Shown here: positions 1-7,192 of the stretch, one piece after another
How the letters are laid out: each line of letters begins with the position of its first letter
Position numbering within the stretch: position 1 is the stretch's first letter
Assembly: GCF_002802915.1 (NCBI RefSeq)
Contig: NZ_PEBJ01000001.1
Span: 310,001 to 374,000 of the forward strand
DNA length: 64,000 nt
Direction of reading: 5' to 3'
Source: Bifidobacterium felsineum
GTDB lineage: Bacteria; Actinomycetota; Actinomycetes; Actinomycetales; Bifidobacteriaceae
Notes under the pieces: model-generated
What the model was told of the DNA's origin: nothing
Seen by the model: only the letters and a program-made list of their open reading frames with translations
The model's database searches: none
Position numbers and translations under genes: made by a program

Positions 1-2
1 TG

Positions 3-1067
3 TCCGGCGGTGAGGAAGGCGCGCTGAACGGCCCGTCCCTGATGCCCGGTGGCACTGCGGAATCCTGGAAGACTTTGGGCCCGATTCTCGAATCCATCGC
101 TGCCAAGGTGAATGGTGAACCGTGCGTGACCCACATCGGTACCGATGGCGCCGGCCACTTCGTCAAGATGGTGCACAACGGCATCGAGTACGCCGACATG
201 CAGGTGATCGGTGAGGCCTACGATATTCTGCGTCGTGGCCTGGGCATGGATGCCGAGGAGATCGGCGATGTGTTCGAGGAGTGGAACAAGGGCGACCTTG
301 ATTCCTACCTGATCGAGATCACCGCTGAGATTCTGCACCACAAGGACGCCGAGACCGGCAAGCCGTTCGTGGACGTGGTCGTCGATCACGCCGGCATGAA
401 GGGCACTGGTACTTGGACCGTGCAGACCGGTCTGGAATTCGGTTCCCCGGTGGCTTCCATCGGCGAGTCCGTGTTCGCACGCGCCCTGTCTTCCCACGGC
501 GAGCTGCGTGAAGCCGCCCAGAAGGAAGGCCTGGCTGGCCCGAACAAGACCATCGACCTGGCCGGCGAAGACAAGGCCGCATTCGTGGAGGATGTGCGCA
601 AGGCACTGTTCGCATCCAAGGTCGTGGCCTACGCCCAGGGCCTGAATGAGATTCAGGATGGTGCTAAGGAATACGGCTGGGATATCAACCTGTCCGAAGT
701 GGCACGCATTTGGCGTGGCGGCTGCATCATTCGAGCCCAGTTCCTGCTCGACCGCATCACCGAGGCCTTCAAGGGCGATAACCCGCCGGCTTCCCTGCTG
801 TTCGACCCGTACTTCGAGAAGATCATCGGTGAATCCCAGGATGCATGGCGTCATGTGATTGTTCGCGCTATCGAAGCCGGCATCCCGACCCCGGTGTTCT
901 CCAGCTCCCTGGCCTACTACGACGGTCTGCGCTCCAAGCGCCTGCCCACCGCCCTGACCCAGTCCCAGCGCGACCTCTTCGGCGCCCACACCTACGGCCG
1001 CGTAGACAAGCCCGGCGTATTCCACACGTTATGGGCTGAGCCGGGTAAGCCTGAAATCGAAGCATAG
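3..1067 (+). CDS. gnd: 6-phosphogluconate dehydrogenase, decarboxylating (5' truncated)
   Basis: Converts 6-phosphogluconate and NADP+ to ribulose 5-phosphate, CO2 and NADPH in the cytoplasm. The frame is open from base 3 and enters inside the conserved SGGEEGA stretch of the N-terminal Rossmann domain, so about 130 N-terminal residues lie outside the window. Visible are the catalytic stretch GAGHFVKMVHNGIEYADMQ, the segment KGTGTWTVQ, and the C-terminal helical domain ending in DLFGAHTYGRVD. The gene converges on pgl, with a T-tailed hairpin about 170 bases after its stop. It is oriented away from the zwf-opcA-pgl cluster that supplies its substrate. Identity is certain; only the start is missing. 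Confidence 0.97.
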   Translation, partial: SGGEEGALNGPSLMPGGTAESWKTLGPILESIAAKVNGEPCVTHIGTDGAGHFVKMVHNGIEYADMQVIGEAYDILRRGLGMDAEEIGDVFEEWNKGDLDSYLIEITAEILHHKDAETGKPFVDVVVDHAGMKGTGTWTVQTGLEFGSPVASIGESVFARALSSHGELREAAQKEGLAGPNKTIDLAGEDKAAFVEDVRKALFASKVVAYAQGLNEIQDGAKEYGWDINLSEVARIWRGGCIIRAQFLLDRITEAFKGDNPPASLLFDPYFEKIIGESQDAWRHVIVRAIEAGIPTPVFSSSLAYYDGLRSKRLPTALTQSQRDLFGAHTYGRVDKPGVFHTLWAEPGKPEIEA

Positions 1068-1085
1068 CTTCGCTTTCAGGCTTAA

Positions 1086-1200
1086 GGACAGCCCTGTGGG
1101 CTGTCCGACCGGCTCAGTGCTCGGTGGCTATGCCATCGAGCCAACACTGAGTCTCGCTCGTAGAGCGAGTCCGTAATTGCAGGGGCCGGAGGCGAAGAAG
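1086..1200. repeat. dispersed intergenic modular repeat, copy 1
   Basis: A GGACAGCCC/GGGCTGTCC hairpin (1086-1106) is followed by a CTCGCTC/GAGCGAG hairpin and a 27-base block (1169-1195) containing GCAGGGGCCGGAGGCGA. The same order of modules recurs at 57973-58084, and a shorter version lies near 42985-43055. It is noncoding. Confidence 0.6.
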
Positions 1201-1238
1201 GTCAGCCTGAAGAGCAGCAGGCCTGAGTCCGCCCCCTC

Positions 1239-1290
1239 ACCTCATCAAACGTACGCTGAATCATCCTCAGAGTACGTTTGATGAGGTGTT
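1239..1290 (+). terminator. terminator after gnd (stem-loop family copy)
   Basis: A 16-bp perfect stem (1239-1254 with 1272-1287) is followed on the plus strand by GTTTTTGTATTT, as expected for a factor-independent terminator of gnd. The minus-strand side has no U-tract. A related 49-base stem-loop lies at 43437-43485. Confidence 0.75.
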
Positions 1291-1297
1291 TTTGTAT

Positions 1298-2149
1298 TTA
1301 CAGTTTGGTGACGGTCTCTTCGGTGGAGAACCAGACGAATTCCTCGGTGCCGCCCGCATAGGAGGACGGGTACTCCGGATTATTAGGTCGGGCGAATACG
1401 TGAGCCAATGAATCGGCCTTGCCTGCGCCGGCTGCGAAGAACCAAGTGTGGCGGGAACGGGCGATCAGCGGCGAGGTCAAGGAAATACGCAACGGCGGCA
1501 TCTTGGGGGAGTGACTCACGCCCACGGTCAGCCGATCGGTGACGTCCACTTCGTGATGACCGGAAGATGCGGGGAACAGCGATGCATAATGACCATCCGG
1601 CCCCATGCCCAGAATCATCAGGTCGAACACCGGTTCTGGGCCCATCTCGCGAATCAGCTCCTGTTCGTATTCGCGAGCGGCGGCATCCAGCAGTGTTGCG
1701 TTATCGGTGTCTGCCGCAGCGCGCACGTCGGCGTCACTGCTTTCCGCATTGGCCATAACGGTAGCGATTTCATCGGCGGAACGAGTGTCCGCCGGCATCT
1801 CATGGATGTTCGCTTCCGGCAGTTTGCCCTCGGCAACGAGCCGGTCCAGCAGCAGACGGCGGGCTTCCAGCGCATTGCGATCAGTGTCGTAAGCCGGCAC
1901 GAAACGCTCATCACTGAACCAGAAGTGCACGCGAGACCAGTCAATGGAATCAGCCAAAGGATCCGATAATACCAAGCCCAGCGGCTGCGCTGCCGAACCG
2001 CCGGACAGCGCCACATCCACGCGTGCGCGATGGCTGCCGTCAGCTAGTCGTTCGTTCAGCGCATCCAGCAGCGCCAGCACCAAACGCTGCGCATCTGCCT
2101 GCAGCATCAAATTTTTATTGGGATACACGATAAGTGTGCGGTTTGCCAT
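1298..2149 (-). CDS. pgl: 6-phosphogluconolactonase
   Basis: Hydrolyses 6-phosphogluconolactone to 6-phosphogluconate, linking the products of zwf and gnd. The 283-residue protein shows the GlcN6P isomerase/6PGL fold: an early ALSGGS phosphate loop, HFWFSDERFVP, and DLMILGMGPDGHYASLFP with the catalytic His region. A roughly 30-residue insertion rich in Ala/Asp (about 120-150) makes it somewhat longer than the typical 230-260 residues. The ATG start is preceded by GAAGGA about 10 bases upstream. It is the last gene of the zwf-opcA-pgl run but is separated from opcA by a terminator-like hairpin, so its expression may be partly independent. Confidence 0.95.
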   Translation of the reverse strand: MANRTLIVYPNKNLMLQADAQRLVLALLDALNERLADGSHRARVDVALSGGSAAQPLGLVLSDPLADSIDWSRVHFWFSDERFVPAYDTDRNALEARRLLLDRLVAEGKLPEANIHEMPADTRSADEIATVMANAESSDADVRAAADTDNATLLDAAAREYEQELIREMGPEPVFDLMILGMGPDGHYASLFPASSGHHEVDVTDRLTVGVSHSPKMPPLRISLTSPLIARSRHTWFFAAGAGKADSLAHVFARPNNPEYPSSYAGGTEEFVWFSTEETVTKL

Positions 2150-2166
2150 AACGATTATTCCTTCAA

Positions 2167-2209
2167 TAAAAAAACTTCCCTCAGCTAAGGATAACTAGCT
2201 GAGGGAAGT
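2167..2209 (-). terminator. hairpin with U-tract between opcA and pgl
   Basis: A perfect 14-bp stem (2174-2187 with 2196-2209, 8-base loop) is followed in minus-strand reading by seven T residues. It has the form of a strong factor-independent terminator between opcA and pgl, and would either reduce or end transcription before pgl. Confidence 0.8.
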
Positions 2210-2217
2210 AATGGGAC

Positions 2218-3213
2218 TTAGTGCCGAATCAGGTCCCAGCCTTCATTGATGACTTCGGCGTACACCTCATCCGGATCGATGCGGCGCAATTCCTCGGTCA
2301 GGCAGTCTTCAATCGTGCGCACCGGCACGGAAATGGCCTGCGGCGTCTGGCCAGGCATCGAAATCAATGCCTGATCCTCATGTGGGCGCTCAAGCGATAC
2401 CACGCCGTCAGCGCGCGTGAGATACACGCCGGTCACGGCTTCGGCATCGTTCACATACTCCACGTCCACATTCACGCCAAGCTTCAACCTCAGCCATGCG
2501 CATAGCAGATCCATTGGCAGGAACTCGTCGGGGCCAGTCACCTTTACCGCGGTAATCGGCAGATGCGGTGGTTGATCGAGCATGGAAGCGAGCATGGCGC
2601 GCCAGACGGTCAGACGGGTCCACGACAAATCGATGTCTTCCGGCGTCCAATTACGGCGCAAACGCTCGATGGTGGCTTCAGGGTTGTTGGAGCGCAATGC
2701 ATCGGTGATGCGGCTGCGAGCCATGGCGCCCATCAGATCCTTGGACGGGTTGGACGGCGGGTTCGTCGGCCACCACGCCACCACCGGCACATCAGGCACC
2801 AGCAGCGGAATCACCAACGTATCCGGGTGATTGATGAGGCCGCCGCGCGGGCGCAGGATGATGATTTCGCCAGCGCCGGCATCGGCGCCGAAACGCACCT
2901 GGGCATTGAGATTCGACTCAGCCGGTCCGTCGGTCAGGTCGATGGCCGGATTGTCGGTCTTCTCCATGGCCTTCACGCCGGCCTCGGCGGTATCAGCTTC
3001 ATAATCTGTATCCGGCACGATTGCGATCACACGGCATGGATGCTCACGGCTGGCCGCATTCGCGACTTCCAGCGCATGCTCAAGTTCGCTGTCGTCCGCG
3101 GAAATCAACAGGGTCAGTACACGGCCCGTGGCGGATTCGCCGCGCTCCTCGTGCAGCTGCTCAATCTTATGGGCGATTTCGCGCGTGCGCGTATTTGGCA
3201 GATCGATGATCAT
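2218..3213 (-). CDS. opcA: OpcA, glucose-6-phosphate dehydrogenase assembly protein
   Basis: Actinobacterial and cyanobacterial OpcA proteins promote assembly or activation of G6PDH. The 331-residue protein starts MIIDLPNTRTREI and carries family features such as the central VPDVPVVAWWP and the stretch GDALRSN-like ITDALRSNNPEA; the remainder is soluble and has no catalytic motif. Its ATG overlaps the zwf stop as ATGA (3210-3213), indicating translational coupling, which matches the physical partnership known for the two proteins. Family membership is clear; the mechanism in bifidobacteria is inferred from relatives. Confidence 0.93.
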   Translation of the reverse strand: MIIDLPNTRTREIAHKIEQLHEERGESATGRVLTLLISADDSELEHALEVANAASREHPCRVIAIVPDTDYEADTAEAGVKAMEKTDNPAIDLTDGPAESNLNAQVRFGADAGAGEIIILRPRGGLINHPDTLVIPLLVPDVPVVAWWPTNPPSNPSKDLMGAMARSRITDALRSNNPEATIERLRRNWTPEDIDLSWTRLTVWRAMLASMLDQPPHLPITAVKVTGPDEFLPMDLLCAWLRLKLGVNVDVEYVNDAEAVTGVYLTRADGVVSLERPHEDQALISMPGQTPQAISVPVRTIEDCLTEELRRIDPDEVYAEVINEGWDLIRH

Positions 3214-4748
3214 GGCATCCTCCAGTGGCGGCCTTCGCGCGCCAGCATCTCATCGGCTTCGGCCGGTCCCCACGTGCCTGCACGGTAGGGCTGCGGCTGG
3301 CCGAGCGTGGACCAGAACTCTTCAATCGGATCGAGGATTTCCCAGCTGAGGTTCACCTCTTCGGTGGTCGGGAACAGCGGCGGATCGCCCAACAGCACGT
3401 CAAGAATCAGGCGCTCGTAGGCTTCCGGCGAATTCTCGGTGAAGGAGCGGCCGTAGCTGAAGTCCATGTTCACGTCACGGACCTCCATCGTGGTGCCGCC
3501 CGGTACCTTGGCGCCGAAGCGCATGGTCACACCCTCGTCCGGCTGCACGCGAATCACGATGGCGTTCTTGCCGAGTTCGCGCACGGCGGTCTGCTCGAAT
3601 GGCAGGTGTGGCGCGCGCTTGAACACCACGGCGATTTCGGTCACACGCTTGCCCAGACGCTTGCCGGTACGCAAATAGAACGGCACGCCGGCCCAGCGGC
3701 GGGTATCGATATCAAGTTCGATTGCGGCGTAGGTTTCGGTGGTGGAAGCCGGGTCGATGCCCTTCTCCTCCAAGTAGCCGACCACTTCGTGCGAGCCCTG
3801 CCAGCCTTTGGCGTACTGGCCGCGGGCGGTGTGCAGCGAAAGATCCTTCGGCAGACGCACTGCGGAAAGCACCTTGGTCTTCTCGGCGGTCAGATCCTTG
3901 GCGGTGAAGCTCACCGGCTCTTCCATGGCGGTCAGTGCCATAAGCTGCAGCAGATGGTTCTGGATTACATCGCGTGCGGCGCCGATGCCGTCGTAGTAGC
4001 CGGCGCGGCCGCCGATGCCGATATCCTCGGCCATCGTGATCTGCACATGGTCCACATAGTTCGCGTTCCAGATTGGCTCATACATGGCGTTGGCGAAGCG
4101 CAAGGCCAAGAGGTTCTGCACGGTTTCCTTGCCAAGGTAATGGTCAATGCGGAACACCGAGCTCGGGTCGAACACCTCGGAGACCACATGGTCGAGTTCC
4201 TTGGCGCTGGCCAGATCATGGCCGAACGGCTTCTCGATAATCACGCGACGCCAAGCGCCCTCAGAGGAACGGGACAGGCCGGATGCGGCCAGCTGCTTGG
4301 CCACGATCGGGAAGGCGCGCGGCGGCACGGACATGTAGAACGCATGATTGCCACGGGTGCCACGGTCGCGATCGAGCTCCTGCACGGTGGCGCTCAGACG
4401 CTCGAAAGCCTCCGGGTCGTCGAACGTGCCGCGCACGAAGCGAATACCTGCGGCAAGGTTCTTCCACGTCGATTCCTTGAACGGCGTGCGGCAACGGGCC
4501 TGAACGGCGGTTTTCACGAATTCAATGAAATGCTCCTGCGTCCAGTCGCGGCGGGCGAAGCCGGTCAGGCCGAAGCTTGGCGGCAAGAGGCCGCGGTTGG
4601 CGAGATCGTAGACGGCTGGCAGCAGCTTCTTCTGCGCCAGATCACCGGTGACGCCGAAGATCACCAGGCTGCACGGGCCGGCGATGCGGGGCAGGCGCAG
4701 ATCGCGCGAATCGCGCAGCGGATTGCTCCAATTGGAAAGTTCACTCAT
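3210..4748 (-). CDS. zwf: glucose-6-phosphate 1-dehydrogenase
   Basis: Oxidises glucose 6-phosphate to 6-phosphogluconolactone with NADP+. The open frame extends further upstream, but the start MSELSNWSNP (512 residues) matches the usual family length and is preferred. Visible are the nucleotide-binding VIFGVTGDLAQKKLLPA near residue 30, the active-site RIDHYLGKETVQNLL, and EKPFGHDLASAKEL. It leads a minus-strand operon with opcA (ATGA overlap) and pgl. An inverted repeat lies just upstream of the start at 4778-4796. The start choice is moderately sure because the ribosome binding site is weak. Confidence 0.96.
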   Translation of the reverse strand: MSELSNWSNPLRDSRDLRLPRIAGPCSLVIFGVTGDLAQKKLLPAVYDLANRGLLPPSFGLTGFARRDWTQEHFIEFVKTAVQARCRTPFKESTWKNLAAGIRFVRGTFDDPEAFERLSATVQELDRDRGTRGNHAFYMSVPPRAFPIVAKQLAASGLSRSSEGAWRRVIIEKPFGHDLASAKELDHVVSEVFDPSSVFRIDHYLGKETVQNLLALRFANAMYEPIWNANYVDHVQITMAEDIGIGGRAGYYDGIGAARDVIQNHLLQLMALTAMEEPVSFTAKDLTAEKTKVLSAVRLPKDLSLHTARGQYAKGWQGSHEVVGYLEEKGIDPASTTETYAAIELDIDTRRWAGVPFYLRTGKRLGKRVTEIAVVFKRAPHLPFEQTAVRELGKNAIVIRVQPDEGVTMRFGAKVPGGTTMEVRDVNMDFSYGRSFTENSPEAYERLILDVLLGDPPLFPTTEEVNLSWEILDPIEEFWSTLGQPQPYRAGTWGPAEADEMLAREGRHWRMP

Positions 4749-4777
4749 ATTTTCTAAGCGTAGACCTCGCCTGGCAT

Positions 4778-4796
4778 GTATCGCTAGAAGCGATAC
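4778..4796. promoter_or_regulatory. inverted repeat upstream of zwf
   Basis: GTATCGC-TAGAA-GCGATAC, a perfect 7-bp inverted repeat with a 5-base spacer, 30-48 bases ahead of the zwf ATG. Its position suits an operator or a promoter-proximal leader structure, but no regulator is identified. Confidence 0.3.
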
Positions 4797-5012
4797 GAAA
4801 AATATTATGATGTGAGGCACTTTGCTTCATATCAAGCCTCACTTGGTTGAAAAGCGTCCATTTGCAAGATGTTTATGGATAAACGAAAACAGTGTGGATC
4901 ATGTGCTTGCGAAGCGTTGCCTTGCGCTGGTTTATAAGTAAACATTCAGCGAAATCACGTCGTACTTTTCGCTACGTAGTCTACGAATGTGTCATGTCAT
5001 CCTCTTGGAGAA

Positions 5013-5030
5013 AAATAGTGTCCACTATTT
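5013..5030. promoter_or_regulatory. 18-bp interrupted palindrome, candidate operator
   Basis: AAATAGTGTCCACTATTT: perfect 8-bp arms around TC, about 40 bases upstream of the ATG at 5070. It could be a dimeric regulator site for the serine hydrolase genes. Its function is inferred from symmetry and position only. Confidence 0.35.
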
Positions 5031-5069
5031 GATTCCAATGTATCTGCTAGCGATTTATGAAGTACACGC

Positions 5070-5255
5070 ATGCCTAAAACACCACCTTCGTTTCCGCCGT
5101 CTCACTATGTTTCTCTGCCGGATTCAGAGCGTGCCGAGCATCGCGCGGAGCCCGTCAGCCTGATCGACATGAAGCACCGGGGACGAAAGCCGAAATCTGC
5201 GGCATCCACCCAAAAGTCTGCGGGGAAAACCTGGCATACCTGCATACGACATTGA
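5070..5255 (+). CDS. small ORF, possibly the N-terminal part of the downstream hydrolase
   Basis: 61 residues, Pro/Ser-rich then basic (KHRGRKPKSAAS). It has no recognisable domain and no clear ribosome binding site. Its TGA overlaps the TTG start of the next frame (TTGA, 5252-5255). The composition resembles the cytoplasmic, positively charged leader that often precedes a single membrane anchor in actinobacterial envelope proteins. It may therefore be a translationally coupled small gene, or the displaced N-terminus of the hydrolase after a frameshift, natural or from sequencing. I cannot decide between these. Confidence 0.4.
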   Translation: MPKTPPSFPPSHYVSLPDSERAEHRAEPVSLIDMKHRGRKPKSAASTQKSAGKTWHTCIRH

Positions 5256-6985
5256 GGAATCTCAGTTCCGCGGACTGCGGCAAACACACTCCCGCGAAAC
5301 GGCGTTTTGGCCGCTTTTCTGTGTTGAGCGGCAGTGTGTACACTCGCCGACGCATCATGGTTGCCTGCTTTGGCCTGGTTCTGCTCGTTGAAGTATTCCA
5401 GCTGCTATGGCCGTCTGATCGTTTTTACCCTTTGGCGACGCTTGACGGCTATTCGGTTGGCGGGCAGAGCGCTCATGGTGCGGCTCAACAATTGAATGCC
5501 CGTACATTGCAACGTAAGGTGACGCTCACGGATGCCACTACATCAACCAAGGTGACGCTTACTGCAAAACAAGCCGGAATCACTGTGGATTACGATGCGC
5601 GTGCCAAGTCGGCATCCCGGCATTCGCTGGCACAGCGCGTCATCCCTTTCTCGTGGCTGTTCGTGCACAACACCACATCCGATGACCTACCTGATGCGTT
5701 CGGCGCCTCGAAAGGCCAGACGCATGCAGATGCGGTCAATGCATCGGTGAAATTTACCGACGGTGCTTTGCGGGCGGTGGCACCCTCGGTTGGGTACACC
5801 TTCAACGCCAGCGATATTCGCAAAGCCGCAGGTTCCAGTTTCGCCAGCAGCGACACCGATGATGATTTGGCTACTGCGACCATTGAGATGAACATCGTGC
5901 AGCCGACCGTTTCGATAGATGCGGCTCAGCAATTGCTGAAGACCATTAATGCCGCACTGGGTGACGGTGTCACATTCACGTATGACGATGGCAGCTGGAG
6001 CCTACCTGCCAATAGCGTCGCCAAGGCCGTCAGCACAACCGCGAACGAGCAAGATAACACTCAGCTGGACGTGACCATCATCAGTTCTACGTTGATCAAG
6101 CAGCTGAAATCTCATGGAGTCGCCCTTCAAGTGGCGCAGAAAGCCGTTGATGATGGCGTGGTGCCGTCATTGTTCGCGGTTAAAGGCTATGCCTCTCGCG
6201 CGATTGATGCCGGCAGCACGGCCAGCTCGTTGGCATCCATGCTTGCCAGCGGCAGCAACTCGCCAGTTGGCATCTCGATTACCGAAGTGGATAATTTCGA
6301 GCTGTACGAAGGGTTGCCCACTCAAGGAAATACGAAAGATAAGCTGAGCCAGCTATTTGGTGATGCTACGTATTCGGTGGCTGTATATGACCTGAGTACA
6401 GGGAAATCCAAGCTGCAAATCAATGCGGATGCGGTGACCACCTCAGCCAGCACATATAAGCTATTTGTGGCTTATTCGATGATTCATGCGGTGGAATCAG
6501 GCGATTTGACGTGGGATAGCACGCTTAACGGCATGACGTTGAGTTCTTGTATGGCGACGATGATCGTCGATTCGGATAATGATTGTCCGGAGGCGTGGCT
6601 GACTCGTTATGGTTTTGATTCGTTGACTGAGCAGGCGCATGAAATCGGTGCGAATAACACCAATTTCCAATATGGCGATATGACCACAACCGCCAACGAT
6701 CTGGCCACTGTGCTGAAAGGCTATTACAGCAACTCTATTGTCAGTGCGGATTCTGCGAATCACTTGTTCGAACTTATGGGTGAGCAGGTGTATCGCGAGG
6801 GCATCCCCACTGGCATCGGCTCGGATGGCGTGGTGCAAGACAAGGTCGGGTTCTTGGACAGTCTGCTTAATGATGCGGCGATTGTGCGATGCGACAAAGG
6901 CGATTATGCGATGGTCATTATGACCGATGGGGCCAGCTGGCATAAGATCGCACAGGCCAGTCTGCTGATTTACGAGGATCTGTAA
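5252..6985 (+). CDS. membrane-anchored serine hydrolase, class A beta-lactamase-like
   Basis: Up to 577 residues counted from a TTG codon. A basic stretch is followed by one membrane segment (about 35-53, MVACFGLVLLVEVFQLLW), so the rest should be extracytoplasmic. The middle part (about 70-330) resembles YoaR/VanW-associated peptidoglycan-binding-like repeats. The C-terminal domain has the three penicillin-recognising motifs: SxxK as STYK (Ser400, Lys403), SDN (441-443) and KVG (531-533). Such proteins are usually annotated as beta-lactamases, but in Gram-positive anaerobes they may act on cell wall or as PBP-like proteins; the substrate is unknown. No obvious ribosome binding site precedes the TTG, so the true start is uncertain. 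A hairpin terminator follows immediately. Confidence 0.8.
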   Translation: MRNLSSADCGKHTPAKRRFGRFSVLSGSVYTRRRIMVACFGLVLLVEVFQLLWPSDRFYPLATLDGYSVGGQSAHGAAQQLNARTLQRKVTLTDATTSTKVTLTAKQAGITVDYDARAKSASRHSLAQRVIPFSWLFVHNTTSDDLPDAFGASKGQTHADAVNASVKFTDGALRAVAPSVGYTFNASDIRKAAGSSFASSDTDDDLATATIEMNIVQPTVSIDAAQQLLKTINAALGDGVTFTYDDGSWSLPANSVAKAVSTTANEQDNTQLDVTIISSTLIKQLKSHGVALQVAQKAVDDGVVPSLFAVKGYASRAIDAGSTASSLASMLASGSNSPVGISITEVDNFELYEGLPTQGNTKDKLSQLFGDATYSVAVYDLSTGKSKLQINADAVTTSASTYKLFVAYSMIHAVESGDLTWDSTLNGMTLSSCMATMIVDSDNDCPEAWLTRYGFDSLTEQAHEIGANNTNFQYGDMTTTANDLATVLKGYYSNSIVSADSANHLFELMGEQVYREGIPTGIGSDGVVQDKVGFLDSLLNDAAIVRCDKGDYAMVIMTDGASWHKIAQASLLIYEDL

Positions 6986-6989
6986 GCAA

Positions 6990-7022
6990 AAACCCTTGGA
7001 ATCGTTGAGATTCCAAGGGTTT
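6990..7022. terminator. bidirectional terminator, hydrolase / tRNA-Lys
   Basis: A 14-bp stem (6990-7003 with 7009-7022) with a 5-base loop. In minus-strand reading it runs into TTTTTGC directly after tRNA-Lys; in plus-strand reading it follows the hydrolase stop by a few bases and runs into a T-rich tail. It probably serves both convergent units. Confidence 0.8.
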
Positions 7023-7027
7023 ATTTG

Positions 7028-7100
7028 TGCCCCCCGTGGGATTCGAACCCACAACCCACGACTTAAAAGGACGCTGCTCTAACCGTTGAGCTAGAGGGGC
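7028..7100 (-). tRNA. tRNA-Lys (anticodon TTT)
   Basis: A 73-base cloverleaf on the minus strand: acceptor GCCCCTC/GGGGGGC, D-arm GCTC...GAGC, anticodon loop CTTTTAA with anticodon TTT, T-arm GTGGG-TTCGAAT-CCCAC, discriminator A. CCA is not encoded. The anticodon stem GCGTC/GTCGT contains one U-U mismatch and a G-U end pair, so it is weaker than normal. A terminator follows. Confidence 0.88.
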
Positions 7101-7192
7101 AACGTTTCTAAGATACACGCGAATGCCGGACAATGCATAATCGGCGTTGCGCATGTGGACACCGACCACTTCGGCTCCTAGAGTGGGGCAAC

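Larger units (their letters stand above)
4749..5069. other. divergent intergenic region zwf / 61-residue ORF
   Basis: 321 bases, AT-richer than its surroundings. It holds the promoters of both flanking genes, the zwf-proximal inverted repeat and an 18-base interrupted palindrome at 5013-5030 (AAATAGTG-TC-CACTATTT) suited to a repressor dimer. No RNA gene is recognised. Confidence 0.5.
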
